Shown: piece by piece, positions 8,841 to 17,550 of the stretch
Layout: every line of letters begins with the position of its first letter
Numbering within the stretch: position 1 is the stretch's first letter
From: Asanoa hainanensis
Lineage (GTDB): Bacteria; Actinomycetota; Actinomycetes; Mycobacteriales; Micromonosporaceae
NCBI RefSeq assembly: GCF_900188485.1
Contig: NZ_FZPH01000004.1
Location: 411,552 to 475,551 of the forward strand
Direction: 5' to 3'
Length of the DNA stretch: 64,000 bases
Position numbers and translations under genes: made by a program
The notes under the pieces: model-generated
Databases searched by the model: none
What the model was told of the DNA's origin: nothing
What the model saw: the letters and a program-made list of their open reading frames with translations, nothing else

Positions 8841-9350
8841 CTAGTGCAGGGAGCAGCAGGGGATTTCTTCGGGCATCTCGAACGGGGCGATCCGGCCACC
8901 GGTGTGCGGCAGGGTGACCAGGGTCAGCCTGCCCGACATCCACATAGGACGCACATGGTCCCGCGTGTGCACGAGCGTGTCCGGCTTCGGCGGCGCGCCA
9001 CCCATCACGGTCACCCGCTCGATGGCGCTGCGCGACAGCAGCTCCGCGACGGTCAGCTCGCCGACCAGGGCGGCGCGCCCGGGATAGGCGAACGCGCGGC
9101 CGCCCTGGCCCGAGAGGTGTTCCTCCCGGGCCAGGTCAGCCGCGGCAGCGAGGCCGTCGGGGACGGGTGGCAGATCCACCTCGACCCCCGACGGCAACGC
9201 GATGCTGAACGCCACGTGCGGGCTCGGCACGCGCAACAGGTGGGTGCAGGCGACGACGCGGTCCAGCTGGTCGCCGAGCAACTCGACGAACCAGTGCTCC
9301 GCCGCCCGCACGTCCGTGTCCGCGCGATCGAATCCGACGTGAACGACCAT
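8841..9350 (-). CDS. Conserved hypothetical protein, 169 aa
   Basis: I know no function for this protein. It is soluble, 169 residues, with an ordered alpha/beta pattern (SPHVAFSIALPSGVEVDLPP; RVTVMGGAPPKPD) and a Cys-Cys-His tail (EIPCCSLH) that could bind metal. The ATG at 9350 overlaps the end region of the PHP-domain gene by only a few bases of spacing (stop at 9353), so the two are almost certainly one transcription unit. Its pairing with a secreted metallohydrolase is the best clue to its role. Confidence 0.7.
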   Translation of the reverse strand: MVVHVGFDRADTDVRAAEHWFVELLGDQLDRVVACTHLLRVPSPHVAFSIALPSGVEVDLPPVPDGLAAAADLAREEHLSGQGGRAFAYPGRAALVGELTVAELLSRSAIERVTVMGGAPPKPDTLVHTRDHVRPMWMSGRLTLVTLPHTGGRIAPFEMPEEIPCCSLH

Positions 9351-9352
9351 GG

Positions 9353-11074
9353 TTAGCGGGCTTCCACCCAGATCGGGTTGCTGTAGAACCACAGGTCGGC
9401 CCACGGGTCGGCGTCGCCGACCACGTCGATCGCCGGGCCGTGCGGGTCCACCGACGCGCCGAGGTAGCCGGGCGCTACGCGGTTGCCGTCGGTGCCCCGG
9501 ACCCGCACGTAGTACGAGTGGTCGACGCGGCCGAGAGCGTACGTGAACTTGACCTTCTTCTGGCCGGAGCCGACCTCGAAGGACTTCTCGACCCGCGTGT
9601 TCGGGGTGGTGAAGGTGTCCTTGTCCTGCGGCTTGCCGGTCACCTTGCCCCGGATCACGTCGACCCGGGCCAGCTTCGGCACGAACTCCGCCCAGTTGGG
9701 CAGGACCGCCAGGTCGATCGTGATGACCAGCTCGAGCGCGGTGCCCTTCTTGACGGACAGGGTGCCGCCCAGCGGCGTGCCGCCGTCGGGCGAGCGGTCG
9801 CCGGCCTTGCGGACCCGCATGTCGAGACCTGCGATCAGGCCGCCGTGGTCGACCCAGACCCGGCCGAGGCGCAGGCCGTCCATGACCGCCTTGTAGGAGT
9901 CGGTGGTGGCTCCGACGTGGGTCTTGCTGTAGTAGCCGGGCCAGAAGTCCCCGTTGGTAGTGACGACCTTGCCGCCGTGCACCGGGTCGAGGTAGTAGCC
10001 GAGCGCGTTGAAGTCGGTGCTGCCCCGGACCGCGGTCTCCAGGAAGATCGTGTGCGCGTCCGAGTTCGCGGTGATCCACCACGGCTTGCCCTCGGCCAGC
10101 AGGCTGTCCCAGAGGCCGCCGACGGTCGAGGTGAACCAGTCGAAGCCACCCCAGGTGCGGTAGCTCTCCAGCGGGTACGGGAACGAGTTCACCGACGGGC
10201 TGTTGCCGTAGAAGCCGCGGGCGCTGCCGGGGCCGTTGTTGGCGGTGGAGATGCCCGCCGCCTGGTGGCCGGGCGCGCCCTCCCAACCGATGGCGATGCC
10301 CGGGGCGGCGTCGCGCCAGCCGCGGACCTCGTGGGGCGAGTCGATGCCGTTGCGGGCCGGGTGGTTGGCCAGGAACAGTGCGTGCTCGACCTTGCCGCGC
10401 TTGACGGCGTCGGAGAGGAAGTTCAGGCCGGCGATCGCGAGGGCCTCGTTCGCAGGCGTGTTCGCGCCGGCGCCCTTGATGCTCGAGTCGTAGTCGTTCT
10501 CGAACTGCTTGAGGACGGAGACCTCGTTCTTGCCGGGGTGCACGAAGACCGTGCCGTGCTCGGCGGCCGGGATGTTCCACTCAAGACCCTGGAAGATCAG
10601 GGTGTCCTTGAGCGCCTCGCGCGCGGCGAGGATCTCCGGGTTGACCACGTCGACACCGATCTTGGCGTGCGCCTCGCTGCCGTGGTCGGTGATGACCATC
10701 CAGTCCAGACCGTACGCGCGCCCGTGCTGGACCTGGTCCAGCACGCGGTACATCGCGTCGCTGCTGAAGCGGGTGTGGATGTGGTGGTCACCGGCGAGCC
10801 ACTTGAAGCTGCCGCCCTTGCCGTCGTCGTGCTTGTCGTCGTCCTTGCCGTGCGCGGCGGCCGGGAGCGCGCTGACGCCGGCACCCGCCAGCGTGCCCGC
10901 GGCCGCTACGCCAGCACCGAGGAGGCCGGCGCGGCGCAGGAACGCGCGGCGGCTCCGGTCCTCGGGGCGAAGCTCTTCGTCCGGAGTCGACAGGTCGAGA
11001 GCGGCGGGCAGGTCGCTGCCGCCGATCCCGACCTCGTCGTGGTGGTGGTGATGGTGCCCAGGGCCATGGCCCAT
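9353..11074 (-). CDS. Tat-exported PHP-domain metallohydrolase (CehA/McbA-like)
   Basis: 573 residues. A twin-arginine signal (SRRAFLRRAGLLG, Arg42-Arg43, then a hydrophobic stretch to an AAAHG cleavage region) is followed by a PHP-type domain whose first metal motif is DHHIHTRFSSD and second VITDHGSEAH. CehA-like proteins of this class are hydrolases of esters, carbamates or phosphoesters; the substrate is unknown. Oddly, six consecutive His (residues 7-12) precede the Tat motif. The start at 11074 has a strong GAGGAGG site about 6 bases upstream, better than the longer option at 11134. Confidence 0.82.
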   Translation of the reverse strand: MGHGPGHHHHHHDEVGIGGSDLPAALDLSTPDEELRPEDRSRRAFLRRAGLLGAGVAAAGTLAGAGVSALPAAAHGKDDDKHDDGKGGSFKWLAGDHHIHTRFSSDAMYRVLDQVQHGRAYGLDWMVITDHGSEAHAKIGVDVVNPEILAAREALKDTLIFQGLEWNIPAAEHGTVFVHPGKNEVSVLKQFENDYDSSIKGAGANTPANEALAIAGLNFLSDAVKRGKVEHALFLANHPARNGIDSPHEVRGWRDAAPGIAIGWEGAPGHQAAGISTANNGPGSARGFYGNSPSVNSFPYPLESYRTWGGFDWFTSTVGGLWDSLLAEGKPWWITANSDAHTIFLETAVRGSTDFNALGYYLDPVHGGKVVTTNGDFWPGYYSKTHVGATTDSYKAVMDGLRLGRVWVDHGGLIAGLDMRVRKAGDRSPDGGTPLGGTLSVKKGTALELVITIDLAVLPNWAEFVPKLARVDVIRGKVTGKPQDKDTFTTPNTRVEKSFEVGSGQKKVKFTYALGRVDHSYYVRVRGTDGNRVAPGYLGASVDPHGPAIDVVGDADPWADLWFYSNPIWVEAR

Positions 11075-11168
11075 GCGGTCCTCCTCATATGTGGCGTGCC
11101 GACGGCCAACCTCACGGAGGACGAAGAACGTCAAGTGTTTCCTGGGCGCTCCTTACATGAACTCTTCG

Positions 11169-12926
11169 CTATGGCAAGGCGTTGAGGAACGGCTCGTGGT
11201 TGAGTCGGAACTCCCAGTTGTAGTAGCGGTCCCAGTTGATGGACCAGGTCATCAGCCCCCGGAAGTTGGGGTTCGTGCCGCTGCGCGGGGTGTAGCCGCC
11301 GCAGCTCTGGCCCCGGACCAGGCAGTTGACCGCCTGCTGGATGCCCGCAGGTCCCACGTAGCCGTTGCCGGCACTCACCGACGACGGTGCGCCGAACGCG
11401 ACCTGGTCCTCGCGCAGCGGCGGGAAGACGTTGGCTGTGTTGCCCGCGACCGGGAAGCCGGCCATCAGCATGTCGGTCATCGCGATGTGGAAGTCGGCAC
11501 CGCCCATGGTGTGGTACTGGTTGTCCAGCCCCATGATCGGCCCGGAGTTGTAGTCCTGCACGTGCAGCACGGTGATGTCGTCGCGCAGGGCGTGGATCAC
11601 CGGCAGGTACGAGCCGGCGCGCGGGTCCTGGCCGCCCCACGGCCCGGAGCCGTAGTACTGGTAGCCCAGCTGCACGAAGAACGTCTCGGGCGCCATCGTC
11701 AGCACGAAGCGCGACCCGTACCGCTGCTTCAGGGTCCGCACCGCGGAGATCAGGTTGACGATCACCGGCGTGGTCGGGTTACGGAAGTCGGTGTCGCCGG
11801 TGTTCAGCGACAGGGAGTGGCCCTCGAAGTCGATGTCCAGCCCGTCGAGGCCGTACCGGTCGATGATCGCGGCGACCGAGCTCACGAACCGGTCGCGGGC
11901 GGCGGTCGTGGTGAGCTGCACCTGCCCGTTCTGCCCACCGATCGAGATGAGCACCTTCTTGCCGGCGGCCTGCTTGGCCCGGATCGCCGCGATGAACTCG
12001 GCCTCGGTCTCGACGCCCGGGCACTCGGCCGCCGGGCAGAGCTGGAACCGGATGTCGCCCGAGGTCACGCTGGTCGGCTCGCCGAAGGCCAGGTTGATGA
12101 TGTCCCAGTCGGCCGGCACGTCGGCCATCCGCACGTAGCCGGAGCCGTTGGCGAAGCTGGCGTGCAGGTAGCCGATCAGCGCGTGCTTCGGCAGCCCGGT
12201 CGGCGGCGGGGTGGTCGACCCGGTCGTCCCGGTCACGCTCGCGCTGCGCGGGCCTTCACCGACGCTGTTGTACGCGGCCACGGTGTAGGTGTGCGTCGTG
12301 CTGGCGCCGAGCCCACCGATCGTGGCGCTGGTGGTGGTGACGGTGGCGCGCACCGTGCTGCCCTCGTACACCCGGTAGCCGGTGACCGTGCCCGAGGGTG
12401 CGGTCCAACCCAACGAGATCGAGCTGCTGGTCGTGCCGGTGACGCTCAACGCGGTGGGCGCTCCCGGGACGGTGGGGTTGGGCGGGTTCGAGGTCGGCGG
12501 GTTGCTGGTCGGTGGCGTGGTCGGCCCGCCGCCACCGCAGGAGGCACCGTTGAGCGTGCAGTTGGTCGGGGTGGCGGCGCCGGACCCGTTGAACCCGAAG
12601 GAGACCGAGGCACCCGGCGCCACGGTGCCGTTCCACGACTTGTTGCGGAACGTGAACCGCTGCCCGGACCGCGTCATGTCCGCGTCCCAGAAGGTGTTGA
12701 TGTTGGCACCGGACGGCAGGTCGAAGGCGACCGTCCACGAGGTCAGCGCGCTCGTGCCGCCGTTGGCGACCGTGTAGCGCCCTTCCCAGCCGGAACCCCA
12801 GTCGGACACCTTGGTGAAGGTGGCCGTGGGCCCGGCCGCGGCGGCGCTGCCGGCGAAGGCGACAGCGCCGCCGGCCGCGGCCAGGACCGCGACCAAACCC
12901 ATGACGATCGATCTGGTACGACGCAT
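11169..12926 (-). CDS. Secreted family 18 chitinase with CBM2 and fibronectin domain
   Basis: 585 residues: Sec signal peptide (MRRTRSIVMGLV to the SAAAA region, about 31 residues), a CBM2-type domain (WGSGWEGRYTVANGG to NCTLNGASC, about 35-135), a Pro/Thr linker, a fibronectin III domain (PGAPTALSVTGTTSSSISLG, about 160-245) and a GH18 catalytic domain with the DGLDIDFEG motif in which Glu368 is the acid/base. It should hydrolyse chitin outside the cell. The start at 12926 gives a proper signal peptide; a longer start at 12956 only adds residues before it. Confidence 0.93.
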   Translation of the reverse strand: MRRTRSIVMGLVAVLAAAGGAVAFAGSAAAAGPTATFTKVSDWGSGWEGRYTVANGGTSALTSWTVAFDLPSGANINTFWDADMTRSGQRFTFRNKSWNGTVAPGASVSFGFNGSGAATPTNCTLNGASCGGGGPTTPPTSNPPTSNPPNPTVPGAPTALSVTGTTSSSISLGWTAPSGTVTGYRVYEGSTVRATVTTTSATIGGLGASTTHTYTVAAYNSVGEGPRSASVTGTTGSTTPPPTGLPKHALIGYLHASFANGSGYVRMADVPADWDIINLAFGEPTSVTSGDIRFQLCPAAECPGVETEAEFIAAIRAKQAAGKKVLISIGGQNGQVQLTTTAARDRFVSSVAAIIDRYGLDGLDIDFEGHSLSLNTGDTDFRNPTTPVIVNLISAVRTLKQRYGSRFVLTMAPETFFVQLGYQYYGSGPWGGQDPRAGSYLPVIHALRDDITVLHVQDYNSGPIMGLDNQYHTMGGADFHIAMTDMLMAGFPVAGNTANVFPPLREDQVAFGAPSSVSAGNGYVGPAGIQQAVNCLVRGQSCGGYTPRSGTNPNFRGLMTWSINWDRYYNWEFRLNHEPFLNALP

Positions 12927-12968
12927 TCGGGCCTCCACATATCGATGGATGCCCAATTATTAAGACTG

Positions 12969-13637
12969 TTAACTGTTCCTGTAAAGCCCCGCGCTCAACT
13001 CGGCGAGCGCGGCGATCCGCTCCCCCGGCCAGGCCGGGTCGGTGTCCTGGAACTCGGTCGTGCGGATCACCGCCATGCCGACCGCCGCCGCGCCCGCCAG
13101 CTCGCCGTCGGCGCCGTCGCCGACGAACCAGCAGTCGCGGGTGCGCACGCCGAGCCGGTCGGCGGCGGCCTCGTAGATCCGCGGGTCCGGCTTGGCCACC
13201 CCGACCTCGGGCGAGAAAACCGCGGCGTCGAACCGCGCGGCCAGCGCGGTGCGCGGCCACAGGTCGGTCGTCTCCGCCGTGGTGTTGCTCAGCACGGCCA
13301 GCCGGAACCCGTTGGTGCGCAACGCGTCGAGCACGTCGAGGGTGGACTGCTTGACGTCGGTGAGCAGCCGCAGGCCCAGCTCGCACCGGATCCGGACCGC
13401 TTCGGCCACGGCGGCGTCCGTCGGGTGCGCGCCGAGCCGCCCGGCCAGGATGCGGACCGTCTCGGCCGGGTCCCAACGGACCAGCCGGTCGGGCCAGCTC
13501 GCGTGGAACTCCCGCACGAACGCCGCGGGATCGACGCCGACGACCGCGGCCATCCGCTCGATCCCCCGGTCGCGGGCTCGGTCGCCGCCCGGCACGAGCG
13601 TGTTGAACAGGTCGAAGACGACGGCGGTACGCGGCAC
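12969..13637 (-). CDS. HAD superfamily hydrolase
   Basis: 222 residues with all four haloacid-dehalogenase motifs: the nucleophile Asp in VVFDLFNTL at the N-terminus, the Thr/Ser motif LAVLSNTT, the Lys of VAKPDPRIYEAAADRLG, and the acidic WFVGDGADGEL. A helical cap lies between motifs I and II, as in phosphoglycolate-phosphatase-like enzymes. Substrate is unknown. GTG at 13637 puts motif I at residue 8, the family norm; the upstream ATG would add an Arg-rich stretch. Confidence 0.85.
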   Translation of the reverse strand: MPRTAVVFDLFNTLVPGGDRARDRGIERMAAVVGVDPAAFVREFHASWPDRLVRWDPAETVRILAGRLGAHPTDAAVAEAVRIRCELGLRLLTDVKQSTLDVLDALRTNGFRLAVLSNTTAETTDLWPRTALAARFDAAVFSPEVGVAKPDPRIYEAAADRLGVRTRDCWFVGDGADGELAGAAAVGMAVIRTTEFQDTDPAWPGERIAALAELSAGLYRNS

Positions 13638-13743
13638 CCGAGCACCGTACCGACTCCTGAATCCGACAAAACCGGCCAATCGGGTTTTGGTGGATGGATC
13701 GCGGGTAGGCGGGCGGAGATGACGTGACGACGGAGGCAACATC

Positions 13744-14091
13744 ATGAAGCCAGGTGGGAGTGCCGCGCTGGCGATCGGCGCCGGCTACGTGCTGGGTCGG
13801 CAGCACAAGCTGCGGGCCGCGGCCCTGCTGGCCGCGGGCGCGGCGACCGGACGGATCATGCGCGGCGGTGTCGGGCAGATCGGCAGTTCCGGACAGAACG
13901 GCGACGGGCAGAGCGGCGGAAACGGCCACGGCGGCGGCGACGGCAAGTCGGGCCTGCTGGGCAAGCTCGGCGGCGCCGGCCGCAGCGTCGCGATCACCGC
14001 CTTCGCGCGCTCGGCCGACCGGATCGGTGACCGGCTCACCGAACGGGCCGCGGCGATGCGCCAGGGCAGCTCCGGAGGGGATGACAAGTGA
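13744..14091 (+). CDS. Small glycine-rich protein, unknown
   Basis: 115 residues: a hydrophobic Ala/Gly-rich N-terminal segment (about residues 7-40, containing GYVLGRQHKLRAA) that could sit on or in a membrane, a Gly/Asn/His linker (about 45-68), and a basic amphipathic helix (ITAFARSADRIGDRLTERAA). I do not recognise a family. It overlaps the next gene by GTGA, so they are translationally coupled, and a purine-rich site (ACGGAGG) precedes the ATG. It likely works with the SRPBCC protein. Confidence 0.65.
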   Translation: MKPGGSAALAIGAGYVLGRQHKLRAAALLAAGAATGRIMRGGVGQIGSSGQNGDGQSGGNGHGGGDGKSGLLGKLGGAGRSVAITAFARSADRIGDRLTERAAAMRQGSSGGDDK

Positions 14092-15002
14092 GCCAGAGTT
14101 CGAACGGAAACGGCCACGGCACGATCACCGGCAAGCTCGTCGAAGGGCTCAAGGACATGGCCGGCGCCGTGGCTGACAAGGCGGTCAGTGCCGTCAACGA
14201 GCGGGTGAGCGACCTGACCGACCGGATCGTCGAGTCGGCGTCCGGCGGCGAGGAAGGCGGTCCCCGCCAGGCGGCGGTGGCCAAGGGAGTCGAGAGCCTC
14301 CAGAAGGGCGACTCGCCGGTGAAGGCCGCGCTGGGTGCCGGGGTGACCGGCGGCAAGGAAGAGGTCAAGCAGACGTTCGGCAAGGGCGGCGGCAACGGTG
14401 GCAAGAAGAACGACCTCAAGGTCACCAACATCGTCGAGTCGATCGAGGTCGGGGTGCCGGTCACGGTCGCGTACAACCAGTGGACCGAGTTCAAGACGTT
14501 CCCCAGCTTCATGAAGAAGGTCGAGGACATCGACCAGAAGTCCGAGGAGCAGCTGACCTGGAAGGCGCAGGTCTTCTGGTCACACCGCACCTGGGAGTCG
14601 ACGATCACCGAGCAGGTGCCCGACGAGCGGATCGTCTGGAGCTCCAAGGGCGACAAGGGATCGGTGGACGGCACGGTCACCTTCCACGAGGTCACGCCGG
14701 ATCTCACCCGGATCCTGGTGGTCCTCGAGTACCACCCGCAGGGCTTCGTCGAGCAGACCGGCAACCTCTGGCGCGCGCCGGGTCGCCGGGCCCGCCTGGA
14801 GCTCAAGCACTTCGTCCGGCACGTGATGCGCGAGACGATTCTCAACCCGGACGACGTCAAGGGTTGGCGCGGCGAGATCCGCGACGGCCAGGTGGTCCAG
14901 CAGGACAACCGCGGCGACGGCGACGGCCCGGATGCGGAAGACCAGGCCGAAGAGCAGAAACAAGAGGAGCGGGAGAAGGAGAAGACCGGCGCCAAGGCAT
15001 AG
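14088..15002 (+). CDS. SRPBCC (polyketide cyclase/START-like) protein
   Basis: 304 residues. An N-terminal helical, low-complexity part (1-110), then an SRPBCC domain from about residue 108 (VTNIVESIEVGVPVTVAYNQ, WTEFKTFPSFMKKVE, IVWSSKGDKGSVDGTVTFHE) to about 250, and a charged Glu/Gln/Lys tail. In other actinobacteria proteins of this shape occur near gas-vesicle genes (from memory, uncertain); no gvp gene is visible here. Starts with GTG overlapping the previous stop. It ends in a terminator shared with the convergent repeat-protein gene. Confidence 0.8.
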   Translation: MSQSSNGNGHGTITGKLVEGLKDMAGAVADKAVSAVNERVSDLTDRIVESASGGEEGGPRQAAVAKGVESLQKGDSPVKAALGAGVTGGKEEVKQTFGKGGGNGGKKNDLKVTNIVESIEVGVPVTVAYNQWTEFKTFPSFMKKVEDIDQKSEEQLTWKAQVFWSHRTWESTITEQVPDERIVWSSKGDKGSVDGTVTFHEVTPDLTRILVVLEYHPQGFVEQTGNLWRAPGRRARLELKHFVRHVMRETILNPDDVKGWRGEIRDGQVVQQDNRGDGDGPDAEDQAEEQKQEEREKEKTGAKA

Positions 15003-15016
15003 CCCGCGCCACAGCG

Positions 15017-15046
15017 GCCCCGGCGCTCACCAGCGCCGGGGCTTGC
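15017..15046. terminator. Bidirectional terminator hairpin
   Basis: An 11-bp perfect stem (15017-15027 with 15032-15042) around a CACC loop lies between the convergent SRPBCC gene and the repeat-protein gene, overlapping the latter's stop codon. TTGCGCTT follows on the plus strand. It likely ends both transcripts. Confidence 0.6.
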
Positions 15047-16073
15047 GCTTGGGCAGGCCCGGCCGCGCCCGGGGCCGTCCGTTGCCGCTGCCTGGTGGGT
15101 CCCGCTCTTCCTCGTGGTCGGCCGCCACCGTCGACTGTGCGGAGATGTCCGGATCGTCGCCGTCGGTGGACTCGGCCTCCGCGGCGTGATCTGTCACCTG
15201 CTTGCCGGACTCCCGCGCCTTGGCGCCGAGGTCATCCGCATCGCGAGCACCGGAGACCACGTCCCGGACCTCGTCGCCCGCGCCCTCGCCGACCGAGTCG
15301 CTGAAGCTGCCGGCGCCGCCGACCTCGCCCGCACCGCGGGCCAGATCCCGCGTCGCCTCGCCCGTAGGCCGCCCAACGTCGCGCGTTGCCTCGTCCGCGA
15401 CACCGCCCACGTCCCGCGTCGCCTCGCCCGCGACACCGTCGACCTCGCGCACCGCGTCCCCCGCGGCGCCGGGGACATCGCGCACCGCGTCCCCTGCGGC
15501 GCCGGGGACGTCGCGGACCGCGTCACCCGCACCCCGGCCGACGTCGCGGACCGCCCCGCCCGCACCGGTGCCGACCTCGCGCACCGCGCCGCCCGTGCCG
15601 CTGCCGATTTCGCGGACCGCCTCGCGCGCGCCCCGGCCGGTGTTGGTCACCGCCGACTCGATCCCGCGGCCGGTCGCCCCGATCGCCTTGCCCGCGTTCT
15701 CCACCAAGGGCGTAATGATCTCCGGGTGGTCGTCGATGGTGCCGAGGACCCGGTCGATGATGTGGGCGACGTTCTCCAGGCGGACCTTGAGCTGCGCCTG
15801 GGCATCGACGCCCTCGATGGTCAGGTGCACCTGGTCGATGGCCGCGTCCACGCCCACGTTGAGCCGCAGCAGGCTGAGCACCTCGGCGTTTAGCGACACC
15901 TGCGCCCGCAGGTTGGCCACGTCGATCTCGATCTTGTCCACCTGCAGCTTGGGGATGTCGAGGAACACGTCGTCCTGGCGCGCGACGGGAGCCTCGCGGT
16001 GCCCGTTGCCCCGGCCGTTGTGCTCGTGGCCGTCGGGTGACGGATCAGGCGGACGTACCCCATTTTCTGCCAT
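15027..16073 (-). CDS. Protein with nine 11-residue helical repeats
   Basis: 348 residues. After a charged leader, residues 35-120 form a conserved-looking domain (DVFLDIPKLQVDKIEIDVAN, VGVDAAIDQVHLTIEGVDAQ, then NVAHIIDRVLGTIDDHPEI). Residues about 145-245 are nine tandem 11-mers of the type G-x-x-A/G-G-E/D-A-V/T-R-D/E-V (for example GRGAGDAVRDV, PGAAGDAVRDV), the pattern of an amphipathic 11/3 helix as in LEA group 3 or apolipoproteins. The tail is acidic, ending in a basic PKRKPRRW. A membrane- or surface-coating structural role is my inference; no enzyme motif is present. Confidence 0.7.
   Translation of the reverse strand: MAENGVRPPDPSPDGHEHNGRGNGHREAPVARQDDVFLDIPKLQVDKIEIDVANLRAQVSLNAEVLSLLRLNVGVDAAIDQVHLTIEGVDAQAQLKVRLENVAHIIDRVLGTIDDHPEIITPLVENAGKAIGATGRGIESAVTNTGRGAREAVREIGSGTGGAVREVGTGAGGAVRDVGRGAGDAVRDVPGAAGDAVRDVPGAAGDAVREVDGVAGEATRDVGGVADEATRDVGRPTGEATRDLARGAGEVGGAGSFSDSVGEGAGDEVRDVVSGARDADDLGAKARESGKQVTDHAAEAESTDGDDPDISAQSTVAADHEEERDPPGSGNGRPRARPGLPKRKPRRW
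15340..15650 (-). repeat. Nine 33-base coding repeats
   Basis: The tandem 11-residue units of the repeat protein appear as diverged 33-base DNA repeats; two adjacent copies, both encoding PGAAGDAVRDV or PGAAGDAVREV, are nearly identical and suggest recent expansion by slippage or unequal recombination. They keep frame throughout, so selection is on the protein. Confidence 0.7.
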
Positions 16074-16122
16074 GATTTGAGCATTTCAGGCCCGGACCGC
16101 CGCGCGCCCCGCTTCGGGACAG

Positions 16123-16581
16123 CTAGGGACGGGTGATGCGGACGGGGCGGGCGAAGAACGACTCCAGGACCACGATCGTCTCGGTGCTGCCGACCTCGTG
16201 CAGCCGCCGGAGCACGTCCTGGAGCTCCGGCGTGCCGGCCGTGCGGATCTTGACCAGCAGCGACGCCGTGCCGGCGATCACGTGGGCTTCCTCGATCTCC
16301 TCGATGGCCGCGAGGGCCGCCCGGGTGTCGGCGTCGCCGACCCAGCGCTCGCTGCGGACCAGCACGAACGCGAGCACCGGGGTGCCGACCGCCGCCGGGT
16401 CGACCTCGATCGTGGTGCGCCGGATGACACCGCGTTCGCGCAGCTTGCGTACCCGCTCGTGGGTTGCCGCCGTTGACAACCCGGCGGCAGCGGCCAACGC
16501 GGTGTAGGGCTGCGCCGCGTCGCGCTGCAACTCGGCGAGCAGAATGGCATCCGCCTGATCCATCCGAAATCCGACCTTCAT
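16123..16581 (-). CDS. Lrp/AsnC family transcriptional regulator
   Basis: About 152 residues: an N-terminal winged helix (MDQADAILLAELQRDAAQPY, GLSTAATHERVRKLRERGVI) and a C-terminal RAM/effector domain (AHVIAGTASLLVKIRTAGT, ETIVVLESFF). Such regulators sense amino acids or related metabolites. Starts at 16581, 16563 or 16602 are possible; 16581 (MKVGFRMDQ) is my choice. It is divergent from the SMP-30 gene with only a few tens of bases between, which suggests direct control. Confidence 0.88.
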   Translation of the reverse strand: MKVGFRMDQADAILLAELQRDAAQPYTALAAAAGLSTAATHERVRKLRERGVIRRTTIEVDPAAVGTPVLAFVLVRSERWVGDADTRAALAAIEEIEEAHVIAGTASLLVKIRTAGTPELQDVLRRLHEVGSTETIVVLESFFARPVRITRP

Positions 16582-16623
16582 ACGGGCTTTCGCATCTAAC
16601 ACCGAACAGGATACGGTCTGCTT

Positions 16624-17550
16624 ATGCTAACGCCACACGACGTCCGGCGAAACGTTGATCGGGTCCCGGCTCGCTTCGAGTCCCTCGACGAGCGGTTCGG
16701 CCGCACCGACGGCGACGCCTTCCTCGAGCGGCTGTTCGGCGACGGCCGGTGGCTGGAGGGTCCGGCCTACTTCCCCGCCGGGCGCTACCTGGTCTTCAGC
16801 GACATCCCCAACGACCGCGTGCTCCGCTGGGACGAGACCACCGGCGCGGTCGGCGCGCTGCGGCAGCCCGCGAGCTACGTCAACGGCAACACCGTCGACC
16901 GGGCCGGCCGGCTGATCAGCTGCGAGCAGGGCAACCGCCGGGTGACCCGCACCGAGCCGGACGGCACGATCACCGTGCTCGCCGAGCGCTACCGCAGCAA
17001 GCGGTTCAACAGCCCCAACGACGTGGTCGAGCGGGCCGACGGCACGGTCTGGTTCACCGACCCGAGCTACGGCATCACCACCGACTACGAGGGGCACCAG
17101 GCCGAGCCCGAGCTCGACGGCTGCCACGTCTACCGGGTCGACCCGTCGGGCGAGGTGCGGGCGGTCGCCGAAGACTTCGAGCGCCCCAACGGGCTGGCGT
17201 TCAGCCCCGACGAGCAGACCCTCTACATCGCCGACACGCGGCGCAAGCACATCCGCCGGTTCACCGTCGCCGACAGCACCAACCTGATGGCCGGCGAGGT
17301 CTTCGCGACCTGCGACAACGGCTCGTTCGACGGGCTGCGGGTCGACGCCAAGGGTCGGGTCTGGGCCGCCGCCCACGACGGGCTGCACTGCTTCTCACCC
17401 GAGGGCGACCTGCTCGGCAAGCTGTTGGTGCCCGAGATCGTCAGCAACTTCACGTTCGGCGGCGCGCGCCTCAACCACCTGTTCATCACCGCCACGACGT
17501 CGCTCTACACGCTGCGGGTCAACTTCAACGGCGCGAGCTACCCGAGATAG
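16624..17550 (+). CDS. SMP-30/gluconolactonase family protein
   Basis: 308 residues forming a six-bladed propeller with the family hallmarks: WLEGPAYFP (metal-binding Glu), NSPNDVVERADGTVWFTDPS (Asn and Asp of the active site) and ERPNGLAFSPDEQTLYIADT. Members hydrolyse sugar or other lactones with a divalent metal. No signal peptide, so cytoplasmic. It is divergent from an Lrp-type regulator. The last 13 bases overlap the convergent membrane-protein gene. Confidence 0.9.
   Translation: MLTPHDVRRNVDRVPARFESLDERFGRTDGDAFLERLFGDGRWLEGPAYFPAGRYLVFSDIPNDRVLRWDETTGAVGALRQPASYVNGNTVDRAGRLISCEQGNRRVTRTEPDGTITVLAERYRSKRFNSPNDVVERADGTVWFTDPSYGITTDYEGHQAEPELDGCHVYRVDPSGEVRAVAEDFERPNGLAFSPDEQTLYIADTRRKHIRRFTVADSTNLMAGEVFATCDNGSFDGLRVDAKGRVWAAAHDGLHCFSPEGDLLGKLLVPEIVSNFTFGGARLNHLFITATTSLYTLRVNFNGASYPR

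Noticed and set aside
11037-11060. His tract as cloning-vector contamination
   Set aside because: It is in frame with a native ribosome site, a Tat signal and a full gene of normal composition.
15340-15650. Regular 33-base repeats that could be a CRISPR array
   Set aside because: No unique spacers, the repeats are contiguous, in frame and code for 11-residue units; no cas genes.
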